Shown: in pieces, positions 1 through 6,409 of the stretch | Position numbering within the stretch: position 1 is the stretch's first letter | Layout: every line of letters starts with the position of its first letter | Assembly: GCA_002085305.1 (NCBI GenBank) | Contig: NATJ01000074.1 | Coordinates: 1-8,558, forward strand | Origin: Epsilonproteobacteria bacterium 4484_65 | Lineage (GTDB): Bacteria; Campylobacterota; Campylobacteria; Campylobacterales; Sulfurovaceae | Reading direction: 5' to 3' | DNA length: 8,558 bases | The notes under the pieces: model-generated | Told to the model about the DNA's origin: nothing | Databases searched by the model: none | What the model saw: only the letters and a program-made list of their open reading frames with translations | Position numbers and translations under genes: made by a program

Positions 1-444
1 AGTAAGTATGTGCAATTGCCGATGACAAGTCAGAGTTCTAGCGGTATCATGACAAGCATGACTCAAATACTTGATAAACTCAATAACTTGCCTTTGGAAA
101 AACTACTTGCCTCAGTGAACAAAGTGGTTGATGATAGTGCAGCACCTATAGCTAATGCAAATGAAGTACTGATCGACCTGAAGAAAACCATAGAAAATAT
201 TAACGCATTAACAAGTAAAAAATCATTTGAAGTATTGCCTGATGAGCTAAATAAAGCAATTAAATCAATAACACGTACACTGAAAAGTACTGAAAAAGTG
301 GTTAAAGGCTATGAGCGTGACCCTATTGAAAAACGTCAATTGATGGAAACACTTAATGTCCTTACAAAAACATCTCAAGAGATGCAAGTATTCTTAAGAA
401 TGCTTAATCGTAAACCGAATTCACTTATTTTTGGAGATAACTAA
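1..444 (+). CDS. pqiB: PqiB-like MCE-family lipid transport protein, C-terminal end (5' partial)
   Basis: The reading frame is open from the first base, so the gene begins upstream of the window; the GTG at base 10 is an internal codon, not a credible start. About 147 C-terminal residues are visible. They are almost wholly helical and polar, with heptad-like 'LDKLNNLPLEKL' and 'LKKTIENINAL' stretches, and end in 'LNRKPNSLIFGDN'. A C-terminal helical region ending in N/P-x-S/A-LIFG is typical of PqiB/YebT-type MCE proteins, whose long helices form a channel for phospholipid movement between inner and outer membrane. The MCE domains themselves lie outside the window. The TAA stop overlaps the ATG of the next gene by one base (TAATG), so the two are translationally coupled. 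The PqiC-like neighbour strongly supports the call. The choice of PqiB over another multi-MCE protein is by context. Confidence 0.85.
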   Translation, partial: SKYVQLPMTSQSSSGIMTSMTQILDKLNNLPLEKLLASVNKVVDDSAAPIANANEVLIDLKKTIENINALTSKKSFEVLPDELNKAIKSITRTLKSTEKVVKGYERDPIEKRQLMETLNVLTKTSQEMQVFLRMLNRKPNSLIFGDN

Positions 445-1025
445 TGCAAAAAACTACAAGTATAAAAATAAAAACACTTTTTACACTCATAACACTATTC
501 ATTTTTAACGGATGTGTATCATCTGGTAGTTACTACGTACTTTCTCAGGCTCCTCAACCCACTGTTACCTATACAAATAAAAGTAGGATTATCGGAGTAG
601 AAAAAGTGACTGTTCCGGAATATCTTTACAAAAGAGAAATTGCCGTGGCAAAAACATCAAGCCAGATAAGTTTGTTAAACGGTGCAGTATGGGGAGAGGA
701 CCTGGATGCAGGATTGACACAAAGACTCATCAGCTTTTTACAAAAAAAATTCCATCAGCCAAGTGTATATGCCTACCCATGGGGTCTTGACAGAGAGGCA
801 ACTGTGAAAGTCAATGTAAATATTACACGATTCATAGCCCAAGGTGACAGAGTCTACCTTGATGCTGACTGGGAAGTGACGCATATAAGTACCAAGAGAC
901 GTAAAACAGGGCTTTTCAGTACAGCAATACCTACCAAAAGTGATGCAGCCAGTATAGTATCTGCTATGGATAAAGCTTTTGGTGTGCTTGAAGAGGAAGT
1001 GGCTCAAGGGGTGAAATCTTTTTAA
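444..1025 (+). CDS. pqiC: PqiC-like ABC-type transport auxiliary lipoprotein (DUF330 family)
   Basis: A 193-residue lipoprotein. The N-terminus has Lys residues, a hydrophobic stretch (about 11-22) and the lipobox FNGC with Cys24. The +2 residue is Val, so by the E. coli rule it would go to the outer membrane. The mature part opens with 'YYVL' (30-33), followed by 'IGVEKVTVPEYLYKREIAV' (50-68) and 'WGEDLDAGLTQRLISFL' (83-99). These match the start, beta-strand and helix signature of the PqiC/YmbA family. In E. coli PqiC is an outer-membrane lipoprotein that works with PqiA and PqiB in lipid transport across the periplasm. A GGAG at 433-436 sits 7 bases before the ATG, inside the pqiB end. It is the last gene of its operon here and faces the response regulator tail to tail with a 42-base gap. 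I saw no clear hairpin terminator in that gap. Confidence 0.88.
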   Translation: MQKTTSIKIKTLFTLITLFIFNGCVSSGSYYVLSQAPQPTVTYTNKSRIIGVEKVTVPEYLYKREIAVAKTSSQISLLNGAVWGEDLDAGLTQRLISFLQKKFHQPSVYAYPWGLDREATVKVNVNITRFIAQGDRVYLDADWEVTHISTKRRKTGLFSTAIPTKSDAASIVSAMDKAFGVLEEEVAQGVKSF

Positions 1026-1067
1026 TTATAATCCCCCTCACAGGTATACTAATGCTATTTACAGGTT

Positions 1068-1766
1068 TTAGTTAGCAGATACAAGTAGTCTATAGCCACG
1101 TGCAGAAATAGTTTTTATAAACTTATGTTTTAGTTTCTGCCTCAATCTTTTCACTAATGTTCTGATAGTATTTGTATTCGTGTCTTTGTCCGGCCATATG
1201 GTATTTTCTATGGTATAAAAATCTACAACATTATTTTTGTTTTCTATAAGCAGTTCTAAAAGATCACTCTCTTTCTTTGTTAGATCAATGATCTCATAGC
1301 AACAGTAAAGCGTATGGCTTGAAGGATCATAAGAAAATTCATCATCAAGAATGATATGATGCTTATGCTCCTCACTGAGTGTAAGCTCTTTGTCTGCTCT
1401 ACGGAGTGCAATTTTCAAAAATACGCGTAACTCCTCTCTGTTAAAAGGTTTTGAAAGATATGCAGTAGGGTTGATCTCTATTGCTCTATCGACATTGTAA
1501 TCATCCAGGTGTGCAGTAAGAAAGATGATTTCTATATGAGGATAACTTTTTTTAATAAGTGTAGCAGTATCTACACCATCCAACTCTCCCTTGATACAAA
1601 TATCCATAAGTATGATGTTAATTTTTTGTTCTGAAACTACAGTGAGGGCATCTTTTGCATTAGAACAGGTATCAGCCACGAAATAACCTAGTTTTTTAAT
1701 GTAACTTTCTATTTCCATAGCAACGATACTTTCATCTTCAACGATGAGAATATTTATCTCTTTCAT
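1068..1766 (-). CDS. Two-component response regulator, receiver plus OmpR/PhoB-type winged helix
   Basis: 232 residues. The receiver domain (about 1-122) has the acidic pair Glu10-Asp11, phosphoacceptor Asp55 in 'LMDICIKGELDG', Thr84 in 'FLTAH' and Lys106 in 'LSKPF', so all phosphorylation residues are present. A linker leads to a C-terminal winged-helix DNA-binding domain (about 142-230): 'LTKKESDLLELLIENKN', then recognition-helix region 'NTNTIRTLVKRLRQKL', then the hairpin 'IKTISARGYRL'. It would act as a phosphorylation-dependent transcription regulator in the cytoplasm. The start overlaps the kinase stop by 4 bases (ATGA on the minus strand), the usual arrangement of a co-transcribed kinase-regulator pair. 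The 'DICIKGELDG' receiver type is often paired with HisKA_2 kinases like the one next door. Because that kinase appears broken, this regulator may be an orphan or be driven by another kinase. Its target is unknown; the divergent promoter region at 3460-3556 is a natural candidate. Confidence 0.9.
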   Translation of the reverse strand: MKEINILIVEDESIVAMEIESYIKKLGYFVADTCSNAKDALTVVSEQKINIILMDICIKGELDGVDTATLIKKSYPHIEIIFLTAHLDDYNVDRAIEINPTAYLSKPFNREELRVFLKIALRRADKELTLSEEHKHHIILDDEFSYDPSSHTLYCCYEIIDLTKKESDLLELLIENKNNVVDFYTIENTIWPDKDTNTNTIRTLVKRLRQKLKHKFIKTISARGYRLLVSAN

Positions 1767-2836
1767 ATACTGAACCTTATAATGTTTTTTGTGTGACTGT
1801 TTGTCTTTGTTTCCATCTCTCCTCCGAGTTGGTCATAGACCAGTGTATGGATGAGTTTTAGTCCAAGTGAATTAGTCTGTTCTTGTAAAGTATAACCTTT
1901 ACCATCATCTTCAATAGTGAGTACATAATCATTTTTATTTTGCGCTAAAGAGATAGAGATGGTACCCTTATTATCATCAAAAGCATATTTGTAGGTATTG
2001 GTTATAAGCTCATTGATGATGAGACCTATATAGACAGATTCTCGTAAGGGTATAAAAGCATTTATATCGGTATGTATCTTTATGTTTTGACCTGTAGACC
2101 GTACTGTTTCTTGTATATCTACAAGAAGGGAGTCTATGTACTCTTGCATGTCTATCTCTTCGAGATTATCTTTAATAAGAAGCATATTATATGTTTTAGA
2201 GATGGCATTGATTCTGTTTTCAAGGTTAATGAATTTTTCACTTACCTTTTCATCATCCACTTTATCATTTTGTAAACGTATAATAGAAAGGATAATCTGT
2301 AGATTGTTTTTAACTCTGTGATGGACTTCTTTTAAGAGAAGCTCTTTTACTTCTAAGGCAGTGTTGAGTTCTTGGGTTTTTTTAACAACTTCACTTTTTA
2401 TCATGTTGGTTCTATTGGTTGACTCTTGCAAGATACGTGCATCAACTTTCTCTTTCTCTTTTTGCAAGATGACGTACCTGTCTGCAAATGCCAAAGAGAG
2501 TATAAGTGCTTCAAGTGCAGTACTTACCATAAGAATATTTTGAAAATCTTGCATGATTGATGTAAGCCCAAGAGCATCTAAGATAATCAATATATAGGAA
2601 ACAAAAACAACTCCAAACCCTACAATAAAGAGCCTGGCTTGTTTATTGCCGTGCATATACGAGATATAGCCCGCCCATAGGTTATAGACAATAAATAGTG
2701 CACCTGTAAGGATAACAATATGAAGATTGTGAAATTGTGGAATACTTAAAATAATCATTTCAATGAGTGAGATAAGTATAAATAGCTTATACCATTTATA
2801 GAGTTGAGGTATCTCTTTTGTTTTGAGGAAATGCAT
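1763..2836 (-). CDS. Sensor histidine kinase, C-terminal part: 7TM segments, HisKA_2 and HATPase (frame-disrupted gene)
   Basis: This frame encodes the membrane and catalytic half of a 7TMR-DISM kinase. The Met at 2836 is probably internal: codons upstream in the same frame (back to about 2878) extend a hydrophobic segment ('ITLLIITAALF'), and no Shine-Dalgarno precedes it. Counting from that Met, further membrane segments lie at about 17-33, 38-60, 68-90 and 98-119, ending in 'ALEALILSLAFADRY', a hallmark of the 7TM_7TMR-DISM module. A coiled linker follows (about 122-165), then the HisKA_2 box 'LKEVHHRVKNNLQ' with probable phospho-His173. The HATPase domain has N-box 'NELITNTYKYAF' (275-286), G1 box 'DDGKGY' (310-315) and 'SLGLKLI' (323-329). 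The catalytic half looks complete. The stop overlaps the regulator start by ATGA. The sensor half is in a different frame (2755-3459). Confidence 0.85.
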   Translation of the reverse strand: MHFLKTKEIPQLYKWYKLFILISLIEMIILSIPQFHNLHIVILTGALFIVYNLWAGYISYMHGNKQARLFIVGFGVVFVSYILIILDALGLTSIMQDFQNILMVSTALEALILSLAFADRYVILQKEKEKVDARILQESTNRTNMIKSEVVKKTQELNTALEVKELLLKEVHHRVKNNLQIILSIIRLQNDKVDDEKVSEKFINLENRINAISKTYNMLLIKDNLEEIDMQEYIDSLLVDIQETVRSTGQNIKIHTDINAFIPLRESVYIGLIINELITNTYKYAFDDNKGTISISLAQNKNDYVLTIEDDGKGYTLQEQTNSLGLKLIHTLVYDQLGGEMETKTNSHTKNIIRFSI

Positions 2837-3459
2837 ACTAAAAAGTGCAGCGGTGATGATAAGAAGTGTGATCTTAAAATCATGAGTGCCAGTACCATAC
2901 CTATGAGTAAAGTATTGATGAATTGCTGTACTCTGTCTTGTGATGTATAATGTTTTTCATCGTATATCCAAAGTCCAAAATCAATAGGATTGATTGCAGA
3001 TTTAATTTTGAGATAATATTGTTTTGAGGTTTTAGGCTTTAAATTGATATGAAAGTAGGGAAAGAGTGTGGTATGTTCATCATCAATATGTACTACACCT
3101 TTTAGAATGGGTGCATGTGAGACATCATTATAGAGTGCAACATACTCCACTAGTGTAGAGCTAAGAACAAGTATCTTATCAACATGGGACATAGAGTTAT
3201 TTGTAAGTGTAATGGTAATCCAAATGGTTTCTGAAGATACCCCTCTATTGATATAGGGATGATGGTAGGCAGTAAACAGTTTTTGATCTATAATCTCTTG
3301 AAGGGTGAGATTGTCTTTGTCAAAATAGACAGAACTATGGTCTAAAATTAACTGTTCTGTGGTTTTTGAGATATCGAAAGGTGTAGCTTTGCTAAAAGCT
3401 CCTAGCAACACAAATAGAAAAACAATTATTTTAAAACTTTTAATATAAGAATTAAACAT
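2755..3459 (-). pseudogene. Sensor histidine kinase, N-terminal part: signal peptide, 7TMR-DISMED2 sensor domain and first TM; then out of frame
   Basis: This frame encodes the periplasmic sensor half of the kinase that continues in another frame at 1763-2836. Residues 1-25 are a signal peptide ('FKIIVFLFVLLGAFSKA'). Residues about 26-170 look like a 7TMR-DISMED2 beta-sandwich, with 'IWITITLTNNS' (79-89) and 'FPYFHINLKPKTSKQYYLKIK' split around 133-153. Residues about 180-194 ('FINTLLIGMVLALMI') are the first membrane helix. After Ile194 (codon at 2878-2880) the sequence changes to 'LRSHFLSSPLHF...', about 40 residues with no family character, while hydrophobic kinase sequence resumes in the -1 frame. 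The junction joins TM1 directly to what looks like TM3, so one TM segment with its loops seems missing. The spliced protein would be about 565 residues. No strong ribosome binding site is visible before the ATG at 3459. I call it a disrupted gene; a sequencing error alone would not explain the missing TM. Confidence 0.75.
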
Positions 3460-3476
3460 AAAAAATTTTATCTAAA

Positions 3477-3482
3477 ATTATA
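3477..3482 (-). promoter_or_regulatory. Possible -10 box for the kinase-regulator operon
   Basis: On the minus strand a perfect TATAAT lies 17 bases upstream of the kinase ATG (3459). There is no convincing -35 and no TGn extension. Transcription would begin near 3470 and leave a leader of only about 11 bases, which fits the absence of a Shine-Dalgarno. The region is very AT-rich, so chance matches are likely. Confidence 0.3.
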
Positions 3483-3495
3483 TATAAAACGCATT

Positions 3496-3529
3496 TTGAC
3501 ATATTTTTAGCACATAATTTTGTTAAAAT
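3496..3529 (+). promoter_or_regulatory. Promoter of the small Lcl-like gene (extended -10)
   Basis: An extended -10, TGTTAAAAT (TG at 3521-3522, hexamer TAAAAT 3524-3529), follows a T-rich stretch, the usual shape of housekeeping promoters in Campylobacterota. A perfect TTGACA at 3496-3501 lies upstream, but its 22-base spacing to the hexamer is too long for a standard -35, so the extended -10 probably carries the promoter. Expected start is near 3536, giving a leader of about 20 bases that contains the GAGGAGAG ribosome binding site (about 3545-3552). An inverted repeat, GTTAA-AA-TTAAC (3522-3533), overlaps the -10 and could be an operator. Confidence 0.5.
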
Positions 3530-3556
3530 TAACTAAAATTATATGAGGAGAGTAAA

Positions 3557-3991
3557 ATGAAAAAAATTATCTTAGGTACAGTTTTAGTATTTTCTATAGT
3601 TGCATCAGCAGGAGAGTGGATCAGTCCATCTAGTGAAGTGTGTAGCAAAAATGGAGGTGAGCTATCTAGGAGTGGCGTTTGTTATGCAAATTTTAATGAT
3701 GCTAAACGTATTTGTAGTAATACTGATGCCACTTTACCGACATTAGATGATCTAAGAGGTCTTTTAGCTAGTTGTGGTGGAAAATTTGATGATTATAATA
3801 TGCATAAAGATGACCCTGCTTTTCAGTCATGTTCTAAAAAGAATGGATTTGATATTTCTCGCCATTATTGGTCTTCTACCAATAGTAAAATTGATGGTTA
3901 TGCCATGGGTGTTCGATTTGTAAATGGCTATGAATATGATAAAAAGAAGGATGGGACACTTTCTGTTCAGTGTGTGAAGATAGGTCAGTAA
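3557..3991 (+). CDS. Small exported protein with Lcl C-terminal (DUF1566)-like domain
   Basis: 144 residues with a Sec signal peptide (Lys2-Lys3, hydrophobic 4-15, cleavage expected at ASA18|Gly19). The mature part resembles the Lcl C-terminal/DUF1566 fold: 'NFNDAKRICSNTDATLPTLDDLRGLL' (45-70) corresponds to the family's 'W..A...C......WRLPT..EL..L', and 'HYWSSTNSK...YAMGVRFVNGYEYD...SVQCVK' (103-141) to its 'YWSST....YAW.V.F..G.......YVRCVR'. There are six cysteines (29, 42, 53, 73, 92, 139), an even number that fits disulfides in an oxidising compartment. The domain is common in secreted and surface proteins and related to C-type-lectin-like folds; no enzymatic residues are known for it. 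The gene has its own promoter and a strong GAGGAGAG site before the ATG. It is divergent from the two-component operon. Another copy of the same domain type sits in the gene at 6409. Confidence 0.8.
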   Translation: MKKIILGTVLVFSIVASAGEWISPSSEVCSKNGGELSRSGVCYANFNDAKRICSNTDATLPTLDDLRGLLASCGGKFDDYNMHKDDPAFQSCSKKNGFDISRHYWSSTNSKIDGYAMGVRFVNGYEYDKKKDGTLSVQCVKIGQ

Positions 3992-4109
3992 TTTAATCTC
4001 CAGTCACATCTAACCCATAAACTAAATCTGATAGAAGTGGACGATATACACTATTGATTATAATAAATAGAAAAAATACCTTTAGTTGGAGAATATAATT
4101 TTTTAATTT

Positions 4110-4138
4110 TTGATGCCATTGAAGATACGTGTTATAAA
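4110..4138 (+). promoter_or_regulatory. Promoter of the exported-protein gene run
   Basis: TTGATG (4110-4115) as -35, a 17-base spacer, and an extended -10, TGTTATAAA (TG 4130-4131, hexamer TATAAA 4133-4138). The start of transcription would be near 4145. A leader of about 25 bases then carries AGGAG at 4158-4162. If this is right, the ATG at 4113 lies inside the -35 box and cannot be the translation start of the following gene. Confidence 0.55.
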
Positions 4139-4169
4139 TTTTAACATTGTAAATAACAGGAGAAATAGT

Positions 4170-4751
4170 ATACAAATATTTAAAATAGTGTTACTGATAT
4201 TACTAATTACAGGACTTTATGGCAAAGATACCAAATGGAAAAGTTTAAAAAGAATCTATCAATATCCTACAAATGCTTTTCATCTTAAAGATGATATTGC
4301 AGTGATGGAGATCAGACGTTATAGTACTTACGATAACTATAAAAAATACAATAAACCAACCATTGAGATGAAGTTCTATAAAACACCGTTTAAGCTCTTG
4401 GACTCCAAGCTGGTTAAAAGATTTCAAAACAGTGTACCTAATTTATCAAAAAGTGGAAATATTCACAGAACTTCAAAAAGTTCAGCGGAGATTTCCAATG
4501 CTTTTATTATTCATAATAGTGGGAACATACTAGGAATGAATGAGATCGTAGATGTCATTGACTTCATGGGAGAGATCGATACTCCTGCAGAAGCCCAGTT
4601 GATTTTGTGGCTTTACAGTAAGCGTGAGGGAGCAAAGTATCGTAAAACATCCAAGGGGTATGAGATCATCATCAAGTATTATAAATCGTATCCTTCTGGT
4701 GCTAAAAGTACATATGTGGTTACACCACATGGAAGAATCGAAGAGAAATAG
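4170..4751 (+). CDS. Exported protein of unrecognised family, paralog of the next gene; start codon appears to be ATA
   Basis: About 193 residues if read from ATA at 4170, which stands 7 bases after AGGAG (4158-4162). The same reading frame has an ATG at 4113, but it has no nearby ribosome binding site and lies in the predicted -35 box. A GTG at 4188 would remove the charged start of the signal peptide. The ATA aligns exactly with the ATG of the neighbouring paralog: both are followed by near-identical codons for 'IFKIVLL'. Residues 3-18 form a signal peptide, with possible cleavage after LYG18. The mature part shares with the next protein a 'EIRRYSTYDNYKKY' region and the block 'DFMGEIDTPAEAQLILWLY', followed by 'GYEIIIKYY' and a C-terminal 'YVVTPHGRI'. 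There are no cysteines. I do not recognise a named family. The gene may be translated inefficiently, or may have lost its start by a single G-to-A change. Confidence 0.65.
   Translation: MQIFKIVLLILLITGLYGKDTKWKSLKRIYQYPTNAFHLKDDIAVMEIRRYSTYDNYKKYNKPTIEMKFYKTPFKLLDSKLVKRFQNSVPNLSKSGNIHRTSKSSAEISNAFIIHNSGNILGMNEIVDVIDFMGEIDTPAEAQLILWLYSKREGAKYRKTSKGYEIIIKYYKSYPSGAKSTYVVTPHGRIEEK
4174..4196 (+). repeat. Signal-peptide-coding repeat, copy 1 (of paralog pair)
   Basis: These 23 bases match 4764-4786 with one mismatch (GTG versus GTA at one Val codon). Both encode the same part of the signal peptide in the same frame. The similarity reflects a tandem gene duplication; the rest of the two genes has diverged far more. 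Confidence 0.8.
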
Positions 4752-4759
4752 GGGAAATG

Positions 4760-5467
4760 ATGAAAATATTTAAAATAGTATTACTGGTGTTATTGATAAT
4801 AAGCGTAAGTACCAAAGTTACTTTTGCCAAGTCAAATACGCTGACACAGAAACAGCTTAAACGGTATAAACCTTTGAAGGTAAACGAAGGTAAAGCCCTG
4901 AAATCATTGAAAACAGCAAAGCTTAGTGATGTACATTTGGCAAAGTCTGTAAAGTACTTCGATATTAAACGGTATGATTCTTATAACAAGTATGAAGGAG
5001 GGTGGTCATTTGATATGGCAGCATATAAAAAGCTCTCAGACAGAGAGAAAAAGAAAATACGATCAGCCAGACGAATAAAACCCCATAAGACATTTTGGAA
5101 GATATATACGCCAGATATCGTAGAAGCAGGCTACTACAACCTGCATTATTTAGACAGTGACTTGGGAGTTCATACGATAGCTTCACGCAAAAAGCTGTTG
5201 GATTTTTTAGGGACTATAGATACATCTACTGAGTTAAGTATGGTACTTTTTAATATGGTAAGAGGAAAAATACGATATAAAAAAGTAGGAAATCTTTATA
5301 TTATTCGTGGACATGACGTTAGTTACACAGATTGTGATGGATGCGGGGAGCCTGCCTGTACGCTCTTTGTACGGCATATGATAATAGACAGTAGAGGCAA
5401 TGTGCTTATAGACAAGACTGTTTCTGAAAAGGATTTCAAAAGCGAAAAAGCGTGTAGTAAATTATAG
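4760..5467 (+). CDS. Exported protein of unrecognised family with CxxCxxxxC cluster, paralog of the preceding gene
   Basis: 235 residues from the ATG at 4760. A second ATG at 4757 is also possible, but AGGGG (4750-4754) is better placed for 4760. Counting from the 4757 Met, the signal peptide covers about 1-24 (cleavage near TFA24|Lys25). A Lys-rich region follows, then 'FDIKRYDSYNKYE' (68-80) and 'LLDFLGTIDTSTELSMVLF' (147-165), which match the previous protein's 'EIRRYSTYDNYKKY' and 'DFMGEIDTPAEAQLILW'. The C-terminal part has Cys193, Cys196 and Cys201 (CxxCxxxxC) plus Cys233, all absent from the paralog, then 'MIIDSRGNVLID', like a beta-hairpin ending. The cysteines could form disulfides or bind a metal; nothing decides this. 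The previous stop is 8 bases upstream, so the genes are co-transcribed. I recognise no named family; role unknown, probably periplasmic. Confidence 0.78.
   Translation: MKIFKIVLLVLLIISVSTKVTFAKSNTLTQKQLKRYKPLKVNEGKALKSLKTAKLSDVHLAKSVKYFDIKRYDSYNKYEGGWSFDMAAYKKLSDREKKKIRSARRIKPHKTFWKIYTPDIVEAGYYNLHYLDSDLGVHTIASRKKLLDFLGTIDTSTELSMVLFNMVRGKIRYKKVGNLYIIRGHDVSYTDCDGCGEPACTLFVRHMIIDSRGNVLIDKTVSEKDFKSEKACSKL
4764..4786 (+). repeat. Signal-peptide-coding repeat, copy 2 (of paralog pair)
   Basis: Second copy of the 23-base segment at 4174-4196. Here the codon aligned with the neighbour's ATA is an ordinary ATG (4760-4762). Confidence 0.8.
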
Positions 5468-5491
5468 GAAAAGAAAAAAATAGGACAAAAG

Positions 5492-6409
5492 ATGATTAAA
5501 AAGTATATTTATGTATCGTTATCTATCGGTTTAATTCTGCTTCTTCAAGCTTGCACACCCCAGCCAAAGCTTCAATTTCAAGCCAGTAAAATTGAACTAA
5601 ATACTCCCCCGCTCACCGAACAATGGAAAGACGGTATAACAGAAATGAAGGATGGGCATACGGTCAAACGCTCTAAAGATGAGTATACCTATCGCATTGT
5701 TTCTGAAAAAAATGGTCTGAAAGACGGATTTGAACGAAGCTATGACAAAGAGACAAAAAAAATACGGTATGAGGCATTTTATAAAAATGGTGTCCATGAC
5801 GGCTTGTTCAAGAGATACAATAAGGAAGGTCAGTTGTATAAGGCTGTTCTTTATGAAAATGGAGAAAAAAAAGAGGTCAGAGAATATAATGATAAAAAGA
5901 TGATGGTACATTCTACACCTTATGAGAATGGTGAAAAACATGGTGTAGAACAGGTCTTTTCCTATACGACAGGTGCTTTGGAAAAACGTATCACTTATAA
6001 CAAGGGAACAAAAAAGAAGATAGAGCATTATTGCAAGAATAAGATAAGTCTTCGTACAAAAATGGATGGTTGTCGGCATGGAATGGAGAAAGCGTGGTAT
6101 TGTGGTACGGGTATTTTGGAAAGGGAGACTCCCTATAATACCTGTAAGCGTCATGGTGTAGAGAAAGTGTATGACAAACAAGGTAATCTTATTTATACAA
6201 TTCCTTATCGAAATGGGATCAAAGAGGGAGAAGTAAAGGGGTATTACCCAAATGGAAAGATCAAATATAAAGTGACTTATCATGCAGGAAAAGTAGATGA
6301 GGTAGGATATGTGTATGATGTTAAGGGGAAAAAAGAACGCATAGATTATGACACAATAATGAAATTTGCAGATAGATTGCCTATGTCTGTAGAGTCTTGG
6401 AGGTTATGA
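5492..6409 (+). CDS. MORN-repeat (MORN_2/YwqK-like) lipoprotein
   Basis: 305 residues. The lipoprotein signal is Lys3-Lys4, hydrophobic 6-18 and lipobox LQAC with Cys21; +2 is Thr, so outer-membrane sorting is likely by the E. coli rule. From about residue 74 to 285 there are eight or nine units of 20-25 residues with the MORN_2 pattern 'NG...G....Y...G.....Y': examples start at Asn74, Asn99, Asn123, Asn146, Asp192, Thr217 and Asn241. The units around 171-225 are divergent and hold four cysteines (181, 194, 204, 218). Such repeats form an extended beta-sheet seen in many bacterial surface lipoproteins. Databases often label them 'YwqK family antitoxin', but no toxin partner is visible here, so that name should not be taken as function. 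AGGA at 5482-5485 is well placed before the ATG. It lies 24 bases after the previous stop and overlaps the next start. Confidence 0.85.
   Translation: MIKKYIYVSLSIGLILLLQACTPQPKLQFQASKIELNTPPLTEQWKDGITEMKDGHTVKRSKDEYTYRIVSEKNGLKDGFERSYDKETKKIRYEAFYKNGVHDGLFKRYNKEGQLYKAVLYENGEKKEVREYNDKKMMVHSTPYENGEKHGVEQVFSYTTGALEKRITYNKGTKKKIEHYCKNKISLRTKMDGCRHGMEKAWYCGTGILERETPYNTCKRHGVEKVYDKQGNLIYTIPYRNGIKEGEVKGYYPNGKIKYKVTYHAGKVDEVGYVYDVKGKKERIDYDTIMKFADRLPMSVESWRL

Larger units (their letters stand above)
3472..3544. repeat. Pair of 12-base direct repeats flanking the divergent promoter region
   Basis: CTAAAATTATAT occurs at 3472-3483 and again at 3533-3544, 61 bases apart (close to six helical turns), one copy next to the kinase -10 and the other just downstream of the plus-strand -10. 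OmpR/PhoB-type regulators commonly bind direct repeats, so these could be operator sites. The base composition here makes chance repeats likely, and a partial match (CTAAAATTAAC) also occurs inside the kinase coding region near 3342. Confidence 0.3.

Noticed and set aside
738..1007. Minus-strand frame opposite the PqiC-like gene
   Set aside because: No domain pattern; the plus-strand frame is firmly supported by the lipobox and PqiC motifs.
1026..1067. Bidirectional terminator between the convergent pqiC and regulator genes
   Set aside because: ACAGGT occurs twice as a direct repeat, not inverted; no GC-rich stem with a T run is visible.
2870..2884. Programmed -1 frameshifting joining the two kinase frames
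   Set aside because: The site (ATT TTA) is not an X-XXY-YYZ slippery heptamer, I saw no obvious downstream stem, and the product would still lack a TM segment.
3993..4175. Minus-strand 60-residue frame with a hydrophobic stretch between the Lcl-like gene and the paralog pair
   Set aside because: It starts with TTG, has no ribosome binding site, overlaps the promoter and start of the plus-strand gene, and shows no family pattern. AT-rich spacer easily gives such frames.
5597..6283. Long (228-residue) minus-strand frame opposite the MORN lipoprotein
   Set aside because: It is antisense to a clearly coding repeat protein; its hydrophobic, Phe/Ile-rich composition is what Lys/Glu-rich codons give on the opposite strand.
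5492..6409. Toxin-antitoxin system based on the YwqK-like repeats
   Set aside because: The name comes from one Bacillus context; here the protein is a lipoprotein and no toxin-like neighbour is present.
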